Below, piece after piece: positions 6,903 to 12,983 of a stretch of 12,983 bases of DNA. Location: the NCBI GenBank assembly GCA_045642205.1, contig JAZUIK010000149.1, positions 1 to 12,983 on the forward strand, in the 5' to 3' direction. This DNA comes from RUG760 sp045642205 (GTDB lineage: Bacteria > Bacillota > Clostridia > Lachnospirales > Bianqueaceae). Both the position numbers and the translations under genes were made by a program. Position 1 is the first letter of the stretch. Every line of letters starts with the position of its first letter. A model generated the notes under the pieces. The model did no database searches. It was not told the origin of the DNA and was given only the letters and a program-made list of their open reading frames with translations.

Positions 6903-6967
6903 AAAAAGCACGGAAATATCCCGAAGCAGCCTGTTTAGCTGCATAGGGATCTTCCGTGCTTTTTTCT
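6903..6967. terminator. Second, bidirectional terminator facing ftsH
   Basis: Outer stem AAAAAGCACGGAA (6903-6915) with its complement at 6952-6964, then ATCCC/GGGAT (6918-6922 / 6946-6950), then GCAGC/GCTGC (6926-6930 / 6938-6942) around a seven-base loop. T-runs exist in both directions. Its near edge lies about ten bases beyond the ftsH stop, so it is the ftsH terminator and a backup for the opposite operon. Confidence 0.9.
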
Positions 6968-6974
6968 TTATTTG

Positions 6975-8819
6975 TCAGGATAATCCGTTTTCTTCCTTCA
7001 TCTGGTCAAGCAATCCCATGAACTCTTCACCGGTAATGGTCTCATGGTCATAGAGGAAGTTTGCCAGTGCATTGAGTTCCTTCATATGGGAACGAAGAAG
7101 GGCCTCCGCCTTGGCATACTGTGTTTTGACCACATTCACTACCAGCTCGTCGATACGGGCAGCGGTTTCGGAAGAGCATGCCAGAGAGGTGTCTCCGCCC
7201 AGATACTGGTTGGTAACAGTTTCCAGAGCAACCATGCCGAATTCATCCGTCATGCCAAAACGGGTCACCATGGCTCTTGCCAACTTGGTGGCCTGCTCAA
7301 TATCGTTGGATGCTCCGGTGGTAATGTTATGGAAGATCAGATCCTCCGCAATACGTCCGCCTGTCAAAGTGGCGATCTTGTTCTCGATCTCCGCCTTGTT
7401 CATCAGATTGTGCTGATCCTCATCCACCTGCATGGTATATCCGAGGGCACCGGAGGTACGGGGGATAATGGTGATCTTCGTGACCGGTGCCGAATGACTC
7501 TGCAGTGCAGCGACCAGAGCATGTCCGATCTCATGATAGGCAACGATCCTCTTTTCACTATCGGAAAGGATCGCATTTTTCTTCTGATATCCGGCAATGA
7601 CCACTTCAACACTCTCTTCCAGGTCATTCTGGGTCACATACTTGCGGCCTGCTCTGACAGCACGAAGGGCGGATTCATTGATCATGTTGGCGAGCTCTGC
7701 GCCGGAGGCTCCTACGGCCATTTTGGCGATCGCATCGAAATCCACGTTGTCGCCCATCTTGACCTTACGGGCATGGACCTTCAGGATATCGACTCTTCCC
7801 TGCAGATCCGGAAGCTCGACAGGGACACGGCGATCAAAACGACCGGGTCTGAGCAGTGCCGGGTCCAGAGAATCCGGGCGGTTTGTTGCTGCCAGGATGA
7901 TAACACCCTTGCTGGCATTAAAACCATCCATCTCTGCCAGCAGCTGATTCAGTGTCTGCTCTCTTTCGTCATTACCACCGATGGAATTGATTCCATCACG
8001 GCGCTTACCGATGGTATCGATCTCATCGATAAAGATGATACAGGGTGCTTTTTCATTTGCCTGCTTGAACAGTTCACGGACTCTGGCAGCACCTTGACCT
8101 ACGAACATCTCCACAAATTCCGAACCGGAGATGGAGAAGAAAGGCACCTTTGCTTCTCCGGCAACTGCCTTTGCCAATAGTGTCTTACCGGTACCTGGAG
8201 GGCCTACCAGTAAAGCCCCCTTGGGAATCGTTGCACCGATCTCCGTATATCTCTCGGGATTATGCAGATAATCCACGATCTCCTTCAGTAGTTCCTTTGC
8301 TTCATCTTCACCGGCAACATCAGAGAAATGGATACCGTCGGTGGACTGTACATAGACCTTGGCATTGCTCTTTCCAAAGCTCATACCCAGGCCATCTCCT
8401 CCCATTCGCTTCATCAGGCTGTTCATCAGAAGTCGTCCGATCAACAGTGCGAATCCCATGGGAATGATCCATCCCAGCAGGAAGGTCAACAGAGGATTGG
8501 TCCCTGTTTCAATAGCCTTACTGTATTCGGTAATTCCGGCTTCCTCCAGACGATTGACCAGATCCGGATCGTTCATCGCTCCTGTCTTATAATACTTCGG
8601 GTTCTCGCCCTTACTGGAGAACATGATCGTATTGTTGCCTACTTCAACCTCACCGACCTCTCCCTTTTCGATCATTTCAAGGAAGGTACCATAGCTGACA
8701 GATTCATATCGAGGTTCCATCAAGGTAGGCAGCAGAATGTAATTCAAAAGGATCAACACGGTCACTACGATCAGAATGTAGTACAATATGGGGCGTTTTG
8801 GGGTTTTGATCTCTTCCAT
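6975..8819 (-). CDS. ftsH: ATP-dependent zinc metalloprotease FtsH
   Basis: Membrane-bound AAA+ protease that unfolds and degrades damaged membrane proteins and some regulators. In a numbering that begins at the upstream ATG (8825), the parts are: transmembrane segment 1 at about 13-35, an extracytoplasmic stretch, transmembrane segment 2 at about 112-135, Walker A GPPGTGKT (208-215), pore loop FVG (241-243), Walker B IIFIDE (263-268), second region of homology ATNRPDSLDPALLRPGRFDRR (313-333), zinc site HEIGH (431-435) and third ligand Asp508 in SNDIEQAT. HEIGH replaces the commoner HEAGH, but HExxH is intact. I take the ATG at 8819 (614 residues) because AAAGGA stands six bases before it, whereas it touches the ATG at 8825 directly. 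The gene is preceded by a terminator, so it needs its own promoter; only an AT-rich stretch around 8855-8870 hints at one. Confidence 0.97.
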   Translation of the reverse strand: MEEIKTPKRPILYYILIVVTVLILLNYILLPTLMEPRYESVSYGTFLEMIEKGEVGEVEVGNNTIMFSSKGENPKYYKTGAMNDPDLVNRLEEAGITEYSKAIETGTNPLLTFLLGWIIPMGFALLIGRLLMNSLMKRMGGDGLGMSFGKSNAKVYVQSTDGIHFSDVAGEDEAKELLKEIVDYLHNPERYTEIGATIPKGALLVGPPGTGKTLLAKAVAGEAKVPFFSISGSEFVEMFVGQGAARVRELFKQANEKAPCIIFIDEIDTIGKRRDGINSIGGNDEREQTLNQLLAEMDGFNASKGVIILAATNRPDSLDPALLRPGRFDRRVPVELPDLQGRVDILKVHARKVKMGDNVDFDAIAKMAVGASGAELANMINESALRAVRAGRKYVTQNDLEESVEVVIAGYQKKNAILSDSEKRIVAYHEIGHALVAALQSHSAPVTKITIIPRTSGALGYTMQVDEDQHNLMNKAEIENKIATLTGGRIAEDLIFHNITTGASNDIEQATKLARAMVTRFGMTDEFGMVALETVTNQYLGGDTSLACSSETAARIDELVVNVVKTQYAKAEALLRSHMKELNALANFLYDHETITGEEFMGLLDQMKEENGLS

Positions 8820-8825
8820 TCGCAT

Positions 8826-8831
8826 TCCTTT
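8826..8831 (-). promoter_or_regulatory. Ribosome binding site deciding the ftsH start
   Basis: AAAGGA on the - strand. With the ATG at 8825 the spacing would be zero; with the ATG two codons later (8819) it is six bases. The second is the workable start, which drops two residues from the longest reading frame. Confidence 0.75.
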
Positions 8832-8921
8832 CTAACAAATATATTGAGTCTTTTTCTTATATATATTATCCACATTTCTCTCCTGTTTTTCTCAAACAAA
8901 CTGTAGAAAGATTGTGAATGA

Positions 8922-8958
8922 AGTGAAAAGAAAAGACCCGACTCATCCGAATCGGGTC
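8922..8958 (-). terminator. Intrinsic terminator after the DUF1292 gene
   Basis: On the - strand GACCCGA (8958-8952), a ten-base loop and TCGGGTC (8941-8935) are followed by TTTTCTTTTC. It lies 16 bases after the DUF1292 stop codon and separates this gene from ftsH on the same strand. Confidence 0.88.
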
Positions 8959-8974
8959 CTTGCATCGTCACCTT

Positions 8975-9292
8975 TTAGTCAGCGAAATCGAAGTATTCAG
9001 CGTTGCGCTTCTTGAACTCTTCGTATACTGCATTCAGCTCCTCTTCGGTCTCCAGACCTACATAGGACTCTTCATCGCTCTCAGGATCAGCCTGGATACG
9101 GAAGATCTCGACGTTGTCAACCTCACCGGGCTCAACGGGAGCAAGGACAATGTACTCTTCATCCTGGAAGGGAACAACATCCAGCAGTTCAAAATCTACA
9201 GTCTCCTTACCGTCCATGGAGGTCAGGGTAATGATTTCAGGCTCGTACTCTTCTTCTTCGCTTTCAACATTCAGATTCTTTTCGTCGCTCAT
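8975..9292 (-). CDS. DUF1292 domain protein
   Basis: 105 residues, strongly acidic, no signal peptide or membrane segment. After a Glu-rich N-terminus (about 1-17) the sequence EIITLTSMDGKETVDFELLD and then EEYIVLAPVEPG (45-56) match the DUF1292 pattern of a small beta-rich protein (YrzB-like in Bacillus). An acidic helix rich in Glu follows from about 80. The function of the family is not known; in many Firmicutes it sits beside ruvX-like and alaS genes, which are not seen here, so it stands alone. AAAGGAG (9299-9305) is six bases before the ATG, an efficient site. It has its own terminator, so it is a single-gene unit divergent from the methyltransferase gene. Confidence 0.85.
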   Translation of the reverse strand: MSDEKNLNVESEEEEYEPEIITLTSMDGKETVDFELLDVVPFQDEEYIVLAPVEPGEVDNVEIFRIQADPESDEESYVGLETEEELNAVYEEFKKRNAEYFDFAD

Positions 9293-9337
9293 TATGGTCT
9301 CCTTTCAACTTTCGTTGTATAATTTCGAATTAGACAG

Positions 9338-9352
9338 ATGGTATTCTACCAT
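9338..9352. repeat. Short perfect dyad in a divergent intergenic region
   Basis: ATGGTA (9338-9343), TTC, TACCAT (9347-9352), lying between the DUF1292 gene and the methyltransferase gene. It could be an operator or part of a promoter, but nothing links it to a particular regulator. No convincing -35/-10 pair could be fixed in this 89-base gap. Confidence 0.3.
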
Positions 9353-9381
9353 AGATTAATCAATTAGGAAAGAAAAATTCC

Positions 9382-10491
9382 ATGCAATATCCCTTACCTG
9401 AATCACTGCTCTATCACGTGCTCCAAGAAGAAACACGTCCCCTGTATCTGTACGGTACCGGCGATGGTGCCGATAAACTTCTGAAGATCCTGGAAGATCG
9501 AGGTCTTCATGCGGATGGTATCTTTGTCAGCGAAGAGTTCTTTCGCTCCCAGACCTTCCACGAATACACCTGTACCACGCTGTCCCAGCTGGATGCAACC
9601 CTTGGGGCAGATGGTTTTGTCATTTTGGTAGCTTTCGGCTCCCATTTCCCTGAAATGATCCAAAGGATCAAAGAAATCGCTGGGACCCACACCCTGTATA
9701 TCCCCGATATGCCTGTTGCCGGTACCAACGTATTTGATCAGTCCTTTGCTTTGGCACACGAGGAGGAACTGACTGCGGCTCTTTCTCTGCTTGAAGATCC
9801 CTTGTCCCGTTCTGTTTTTATGGACGCCGTGGAATATAAACTCACCGGTGAAATGGATCCTTTGTTCCGTCATGTTACCTCCAAGGAAGAAGTCTTCTCC
9901 GACCTGATCCCATTGAACCATTTAGAAACATTTCTCGATCTGGGCGCCTACAACGGAGACACCGTGGAAGAGTTCTGCTCTCTGGTCGGAAAAGATCCGG
10001 GTTGCTACGAACACATCTATGCCATGGAACCGGATCCGAGAACCTTTAAGAAGTTATTGAAAAACACGGAATCTCTGCCCCATATCACCTGTATCAATGC
10101 CGCGGCCGGTGATGTGACCCATGAAGAAGTCATGGTGGCATCCCGCGGTCGAGGTAATAAACGATCCGCTACGGCGGCTCCCCTTCCGGGAAACCAGGCT
10201 GCCGGTAAGACCGTCACGATCCCCTTCCAGAGGGTCGATGAACTTAGCCTTTCTCCCACCTATATCAAGATCGATGTAGAGGGTGCAGAAGCCGAAGCGA
10301 TCCGGGGAATGGAAGAAACTCTTATACGGTGTCAACCTAAGTTAAATGTGGCACTGTACCATCGCAGTGAAGATCTTTTTGCTCTTCCTTTGCAGCTCCA
10401 CGCCCTCTTACCGGATCATCAGTTTTTCCTGCGCCGTCATGAATGTTTCCCCTGCTGGGAACTGAATCTGTATGCACGGCCCAGAATTTGA
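9382..10491 (+). CDS. FkbM family methyltransferase with N-terminal Rossmann-like domain
   Basis: 369 residues. The C-terminal half (about 180-320) is an S-adenosylmethionine-dependent FkbM-type methyltransferase: LDLGAYNGDT (185-194) is the SAM-binding motif I, AMEPDP (214-219) the acidic ribose-binding motif, and YIKIDVEGAEAEAIRGM (294-310) the family hallmark. The first 130 residues look like a separate nucleotide-binding fold: LYLYGTGDGADKLLKIL (21-37) then an I-F-V-S strand and VILVAFGS (80-87), similar to domains that precede sugar-modifying enzymes. FkbM enzymes O-methylate polyketides, sugars and glycans, so cell-surface or glycan modification is possible, but no glycan gene is nearby. 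AGGAA (9366-9370) is the likely ribosome binding site, rather far at 11 bases. It may be cotranscribed with the DtxR/MntR gene 59 bases downstream. Confidence 0.85.
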   Translation: MQYPLPESLLYHVLQEETRPLYLYGTGDGADKLLKILEDRGLHADGIFVSEEFFRSQTFHEYTCTTLSQLDATLGADGFVILVAFGSHFPEMIQRIKEIAGTHTLYIPDMPVAGTNVFDQSFALAHEEELTAALSLLEDPLSRSVFMDAVEYKLTGEMDPLFRHVTSKEEVFSDLIPLNHLETFLDLGAYNGDTVEEFCSLVGKDPGCYEHIYAMEPDPRTFKKLLKNTESLPHITCINAAAGDVTHEEVMVASRGRGNKRSATAAPLPGNQAAGKTVTIPFQRVDELSLSPTYIKIDVEGAEAEAIRGMEETLIRCQPKLNVALYHRSEDLFALPLQLHALLPDHQFFLRRHECFPCWELNLYARPRI

Positions 10492-10516
10492 TTTTTCGAA
10501 TTATATCTGTTAAGAT
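10488..10516 (+). promoter_or_regulatory. Possible promoter of the DtxR/MntR-family gene
   Basis: TTGATT (10488-10493), 17 bases, TAAGAT (10511-10516). The -35 overlaps the stop codon of the methyltransferase gene. Both hexamers match consensus at four of six positions, so this is a moderate candidate. No recognisable metal-box operator was seen. Confidence 0.4.
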
Positions 10517-10550
10517 GATTCCACTAAACTTGTAATAAAGGAGGTCACCC

Positions 10551-10928
10551 ATGCATCCCCACGAATCAGCAGAAGATTATCTGGAAGCGATCCTGATGCT
10601 GCAGCAGGAAAAGGGCTCTGTCCGTTCCATCGATGTTGTCAAGCATCTGAACTACTCTAAACCCAGTGTCAGTGTGGCCATGAAGCACCTTCGAGAAAAA
10701 GGACATATCCTCATGGATGAGACCGGGTACATTACCCTGACCGAATCCGGTCGGTCCATTGCCTCTTCCATCCTGGAACGTCACAATTTCTTCACCTCCG
10801 TCTTACGTCATATCGGCGTAGACGAGGAGACCGCTTTTGAAGAAGCCTGCAAACTGGAACACGATATCTCCCAGGGCACCTTCGAAAAAATGAAAGCCTG
10901 GCTGGAAGAACATCCCAAAAAGAACTGA
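10551..10928 (+). CDS. DtxR/MntR family metal-dependent transcriptional regulator
   Basis: 125 residues, the short form without the C-terminal SH3-like domain. The N-terminal winged helix covers about 5-65 (YLEAILMLQQEKG, then the recognition helix near YSKPSVSVAMKHLREKG, 35-51, then the wing LMDETGYITLTESG). The dimerisation and metal-binding helices follow, with ERHNFFTSVLRHIGVD and FEEACKLEHDIS. Ligand positions by comparison with Bacillus MntR are Asp9, Glu12, His78, Cys100, Glu103 and His104. Asp9/Glu12 are the manganese-type pair, while Cys100 occupies the place filled by Cys in the iron regulators DtxR/IdeR and by Glu in MntR. It likely represses metal uptake genes when Mn or Fe is plentiful; no transporter gene lies next to it. 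AAAGGAGGT (10537-10545) makes a very strong ribosome binding site. Confidence 0.9.
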   Translation: MHPHESAEDYLEAILMLQQEKGSVRSIDVVKHLNYSKPSVSVAMKHLREKGHILMDETGYITLTESGRSIASSILERHNFFTSVLRHIGVDEETAFEEACKLEHDISQGTFEKMKAWLEEHPKKN

Positions 10929-10993
10929 TCCGATGATGTTCTACTTGGCCATCCTCCCCTGCATTTCTTAGCTGCCAACAACAATTCGTTACT

Positions 10994-11069
10994 ATAATGC
11001 AAAACAGCTTTTGAAGCATTGCTCCAGCAACTGCCGGTAGCACCGCTTCAAAAGCTGTTTTTGCATTAT
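10994..11069. terminator. Large bidirectional hairpin between convergent genes
   Basis: A 24-base left arm (10994-11017) and a 25-base right arm (11045-11069) are complementary except for one unpaired base in the A/T run. The core reads CAGCTTTTGAAGC with A-run before and T-run after, so it can act as an intrinsic terminator in both directions. The pairing extends past the T-run by another seven base pairs (ATAATGC/GCATTAT), which is unusual. The 27-base loop has a small TGCT/AGCA stem. It lies 65 bases after the DtxR/MntR gene and 9 bases after the stop of the convergent phosphatase-family gene. Confidence 0.85.
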
Positions 11070-11078
11070 CTCAATAAA

Positions 11079-11855
11079 TTATTGTTTTTCTTTATTCGGC
11101 TGCGTCTTTCCCCTCTTAGGCTCCGGGTATACCTCTCCGTACATACCGGAATCAGAGATGGGAAGTTCTTCCATATTCAGATGAGAGACATCTCCCATAC
11201 AGCGCATACGGAAAACTGCAATTCCTTCCTCTCGCTCCTCCATATCAAAAATGGTACGGGAGCTGGGTGCCAGAAAGGTGCTCTGCCAGGTAATGGAAGG
11301 CGGACAGTTTAAAAGATGGGACATGAGCACGCTGGCGACACCCATATGACAGAACAGGACGATCAGATCATGATTCGGCTTTACTGCATGGTAATAATCT
11401 CCTTCGCGAACATATCCATGGTCTGCCAAAATGCTATCCAGTCCGTTTACCACACGGTCATAGGCCTTTTTTACATCATCTCCGGAAGACATCAGGGGAG
11501 TTTTCCACCAGCTGTCCCTTTCATAATGTTCTTTCTGATCGATCCAGTCCTTCGGATACAGATCCCAGGTAATACGAGGTGTTCCGGTACGGGGGTCTGT
11601 AATCCTTGCCTCGGTAAACTCTGTCAGCCAGGGAAGGATCTCTGCCTTAGCTCCCAGCTGCTTCAACGTCTCTCCGGCGGTATCTCTGGCTCTGCCTAAG
11701 GGCGAGCAGAAAAAGGTCATCTTTCCGTTTCGATATGCCTCTGCATATTTCTTTTCCATCAGACGGGCAAGTGCTTTTGCCTCTTTCCATCCGGCCTCCG
11801 TCAAGGAATCAATGGAATAATCCGGATCTCCATGACGAATGATCATGACACGCAT
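11079..11855 (-). CDS. Histidine phosphatase superfamily protein (phosphoglycerate mutase-like)
   Basis: 258 residues. The N-terminus MRVMIIRHGDPDY has the R-H-G motif with His8 as the expected phosphate acceptor. FFCSPLGRARDTAGETL (48-64) supplies the second conserved Arg, and LFCHMGVASVLMSHLL (167-182) has the second catalytic His170. An acid near Glu79 or Glu82 (LTEFTEARI) would be the proton donor. The family includes phosphoglycerate mutases, cobalamin-pathway phosphatases and many general phosphatases; no specific substrate can be assigned. It is longer than the basic 200-residue form, with an inserted Trp-rich stretch (about 95-125) and a polar Lys-rich C-terminus. GAGGA, seven bases before the ATG, is the ribosome binding site. 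The start is 14 bases after the upstream hydrolase-fold gene, pointing to one operon with serS. Confidence 0.85.
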   Translation of the reverse strand: MRVMIIRHGDPDYSIDSLTEAGWKEAKALARLMEKKYAEAYRNGKMTFFCSPLGRARDTAGETLKQLGAKAEILPWLTEFTEARITDPRTGTPRITWDLYPKDWIDQKEHYERDSWWKTPLMSSGDDVKKAYDRVVNGLDSILADHGYVREGDYYHAVKPNHDLIVLFCHMGVASVLMSHLLNCPPSITWQSTFLAPSSRTIFDMEEREEGIAVFRMRCMGDVSHLNMEELPISDSGMYGEVYPEPKRGKTQPNKEKQ

Positions 11856-11869
11856 AGTGTTATCCTCAC

Positions 11870-12598
11870 TTACTGCTCTGCATCCACAAACTGCAGAATG
11901 GCTTCCACTGTCTGTTTTCTCTGGGTTGCCTCATCGATGGATGCCGTATTGTCACCTTCGTACAGACCAAAGTCGCCGAACTGAGAGAAGTTACCTCCAG
12001 TAATCGTTGTCTCCATGGCAAAATACGGTGCATTGGCATCATAGTCAGCATGGTCAAAGACACCATCCAGAGATCCGCTGATCAGAAGGATCTTCTGAGA
12101 AAACATACTGATATTCTTATCAGAAAAACCACCCAGACAGATCAGACCTGTCAGATTATCTTTATGCTTCAATGCATATTTTCCGGCCTCGGATGCACCC
12201 GTGCCATGACCGCCGATATACCACTGTTCATAGCGATACTCCGCACGGACTAAGTTCATGGCGCTTGCCCAGAGACCAGGGCGCTGCAGGGGCATCTTGA
12301 CAACGATACAATCCAGTCCCGCTGCTGCCAGATCATGCATCAAAGGCGCATAGGCCTTTGCTTCCACCTGATCAGCCGGATAGAAGACCAGGACCTTGTC
12401 GGTACCGGGGCCATCAAACAGGACAGAGATCATATTGCTCTCTACCACTACATCACCCTCGGTAACTGCCATGGATAAAGCCATCTCGCCGGTTTCATAA
12501 TGATCTCTTGCTTTTAAGACCTCCCGGGTGCCCAGGATCACCAGGACCGCCAGACCCACTACCAGGATATCTCTGATAATAAGAAGAGCTTTTTTCAT
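11870..12598 (-). CDS. Membrane-anchored alpha/beta-hydrolase-fold protein, probably catalytically dead
   Basis: 242 residues from the ATG at 12598. One membrane segment (about 4-24, ALLIIRDILVVGLAVLVIL) anchors it, with the rest probably outside. The fold is recognised by KVLVFYPADQVEAKAYAPLMHDLAAAGLDCIVVKMP (68-103), typical of the Abhydrolase_5 type. In that family the nucleophile lies in GHSxGG and the histidine in GGNHxQFG. Here these read GHGTGA (Gly132 in place of Ser) and GGNFSQFG (Phe204 in place of His), while the Asp in ISGSLDGV (Asp178) is kept. Ordinary Ser-hydrolase chemistry is therefore unlikely and a binding role is possible. The start is four bases after serS; an in-frame GTG at 12628 inside serS would add ten residues. 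Neither has a clear ribosome binding site, so coupling to serS translation is likely. Confidence 0.78.
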   Translation of the reverse strand: MKKALLIIRDILVVGLAVLVILGTREVLKARDHYETGEMALSMAVTEGDVVVESNMISVLFDGPGTDKVLVFYPADQVEAKAYAPLMHDLAAAGLDCIVVKMPLQRPGLWASAMNLVRAEYRYEQWYIGGHGTGASEAGKYALKHKDNLTGLICLGGFSDKNISMFSQKILLISGSLDGVFDHADYDANAPYFAMETTITGGNFSQFGDFGLYEGDNTASIDEATQRKQTVEAILQFVDAEQ

Positions 12599-12602
12599 AG
12601 TC

Positions 12603-12983
12603 TTAGGGACGGATCTCCGTCTTGCCACCCATGTAAGGCTGCAGTGCTTTAGCGATCTTGACGCTTCCGTCAGCCTGCAGGTTATTCTCCAGATAAGCGA
12701 TCAGCATACGAGGAGGAGCAACAACGGTATTATTCAGGGTATGAGCAAGGTACTTGCCGTTCTCGCCCTGGACACGGATACCCAGACGTCTTGCCTGTGC
12801 ATCACCCAGGTTGGAGCAGCTTCCTACCTCGAAGTACTTCTTCTGACGGGGAGACCATGCTTCTACGTCACAGCTCTTGACCTTCAGATCAGCCAGGTCA
12901 CCGGAGCAGCACTCCAGAGTACGAACGGGAATATCCATAGTGCGGAACAGCTCAACAGTGTAGTTCCACATCTTGTTATACCA
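12603..12983 (-). CDS. serS: Seryl-tRNA synthetase, C-terminal part (5' end outside window)
   Basis: The frame is open to the window edge at 12983 and ends at TAA 12605-12603, giving the last 126 residues. SerRS charges tRNA-Ser (and tRNA-Sec where present) with serine in the cytoplasm. Class II features seen are the strands around SCDVEAWSPRQKKYFEVGSCSNLGDAQARR, matching the SerRS-specific region before motif 3, and LAHTLNNTVVAPPRMLIAYLEN with the motif 3 arginine, followed by NLQADGSV and the common ending PYMGG. Motif 3 departs from the usual bacterial TLNGSGLAVGRTLVAILEN. The end GKTEIRP is short. It is the first visible gene of a probable serS-hydrolase-phosphatase operon, with four bases separating it from the next ATG. 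The catalytic motifs 1 and 2 and the tRNA-binding coiled coil are beyond the window. Confidence 0.93.
   Translation of the reverse strand, partial: WYNKMWNYTVELFRTMDIPVRTLECCSGDLADLKVKSCDVEAWSPRQKKYFEVGSCSNLGDAQARRLGIRVQGENGKYLAHTLNNTVVAPPRMLIAYLENNLQADGSVKIAKALQPYMGGKTEIRP

Noticed and set aside
7044..8180. 378-codon + strand open frame inside ftsH
   Set aside because: Opposite a complete ftsH with all motifs; the translation shows no family features.
10994..11069. MITE-like transposable element
   Set aside because: The inverted repeat is long, but no target-site duplication or second copy is seen in the window, and a terminator role at a convergent junction explains it.
1..12983. CRISPR arrays, insertion sequences, tRNA or rRNA genes
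   Set aside because: No regularly spaced repeats, transposase frames, or recognisable tRNA/rRNA sequence were found on reading through.

Overview
This 13 kb stretch looks like chromosome of a low-to-moderate GC, Gram-positive anaerobe of the class Clostridia, most likely Lachnospiraceae or a close relative. The indications are strong AGGAGG-type ribosome binding sites, an argC-argJ-argB-argD cluster, an ACT-domain (UPF0237) plus DUF711 (UPF0210) pair, a DUF1292 protein, a short DtxR/MntR-type regulator, and bidirectional terminators at convergent junctions. The genus is inference. No mobile element, CRISPR array, phage gene, tRNA or rRNA is visible.

Layout: (1) 1-3667, + strand: arginine/ornithine biosynthesis operon, with the argC 3' end, argJ, argB and argD. 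ArgJ recycles the acetyl group, so this is the cyclic pathway, and ArgB carries the features of arginine-inhibited kinases. The argJ-argB spacer holds a second, synonymously diverged copy of the last codons of argJ. (2) 3740-4855, - strand: a secreted lipoprotein with a transglutaminase-like Cys-His-Asp domain, sharing a bidirectional terminator with argD. (3) 5068-6886, + strand: a promoter followed by a tight two-gene operon of an ACT-domain protein and a DUF711 protein. (4) 6903-9292, - strand: DUF1292 protein with its own terminator, then the membrane protease gene ftsH. (5) 9382-11069, + strand: a two-domain FkbM-type methyltransferase and a DtxR/MntR-family metalloregulator. (6) 11079-12983, - strand: the serS 3' end followed within 4 and 14 bases by an alpha/beta-hydrolase-fold membrane protein and a histidine-phosphatase-superfamily protein, probably one operon.

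Most of the window is ordinary housekeeping sequence, and I see no clear-cut new defence or mobile system. The items that deserve a second look are: the argJ tail duplication (a likely recombination scar); the hydrolase that has lost its nucleophile Ser and catalytic His but kept the Asp; the mixed Mn-type/Fe-type metal ligands of the DtxR/MntR protein; the unusual motif 3 of the seryl-tRNA synthetase; the uncharacterised ACT/DUF711 operon; and elaborate nested hairpins between convergent genes.
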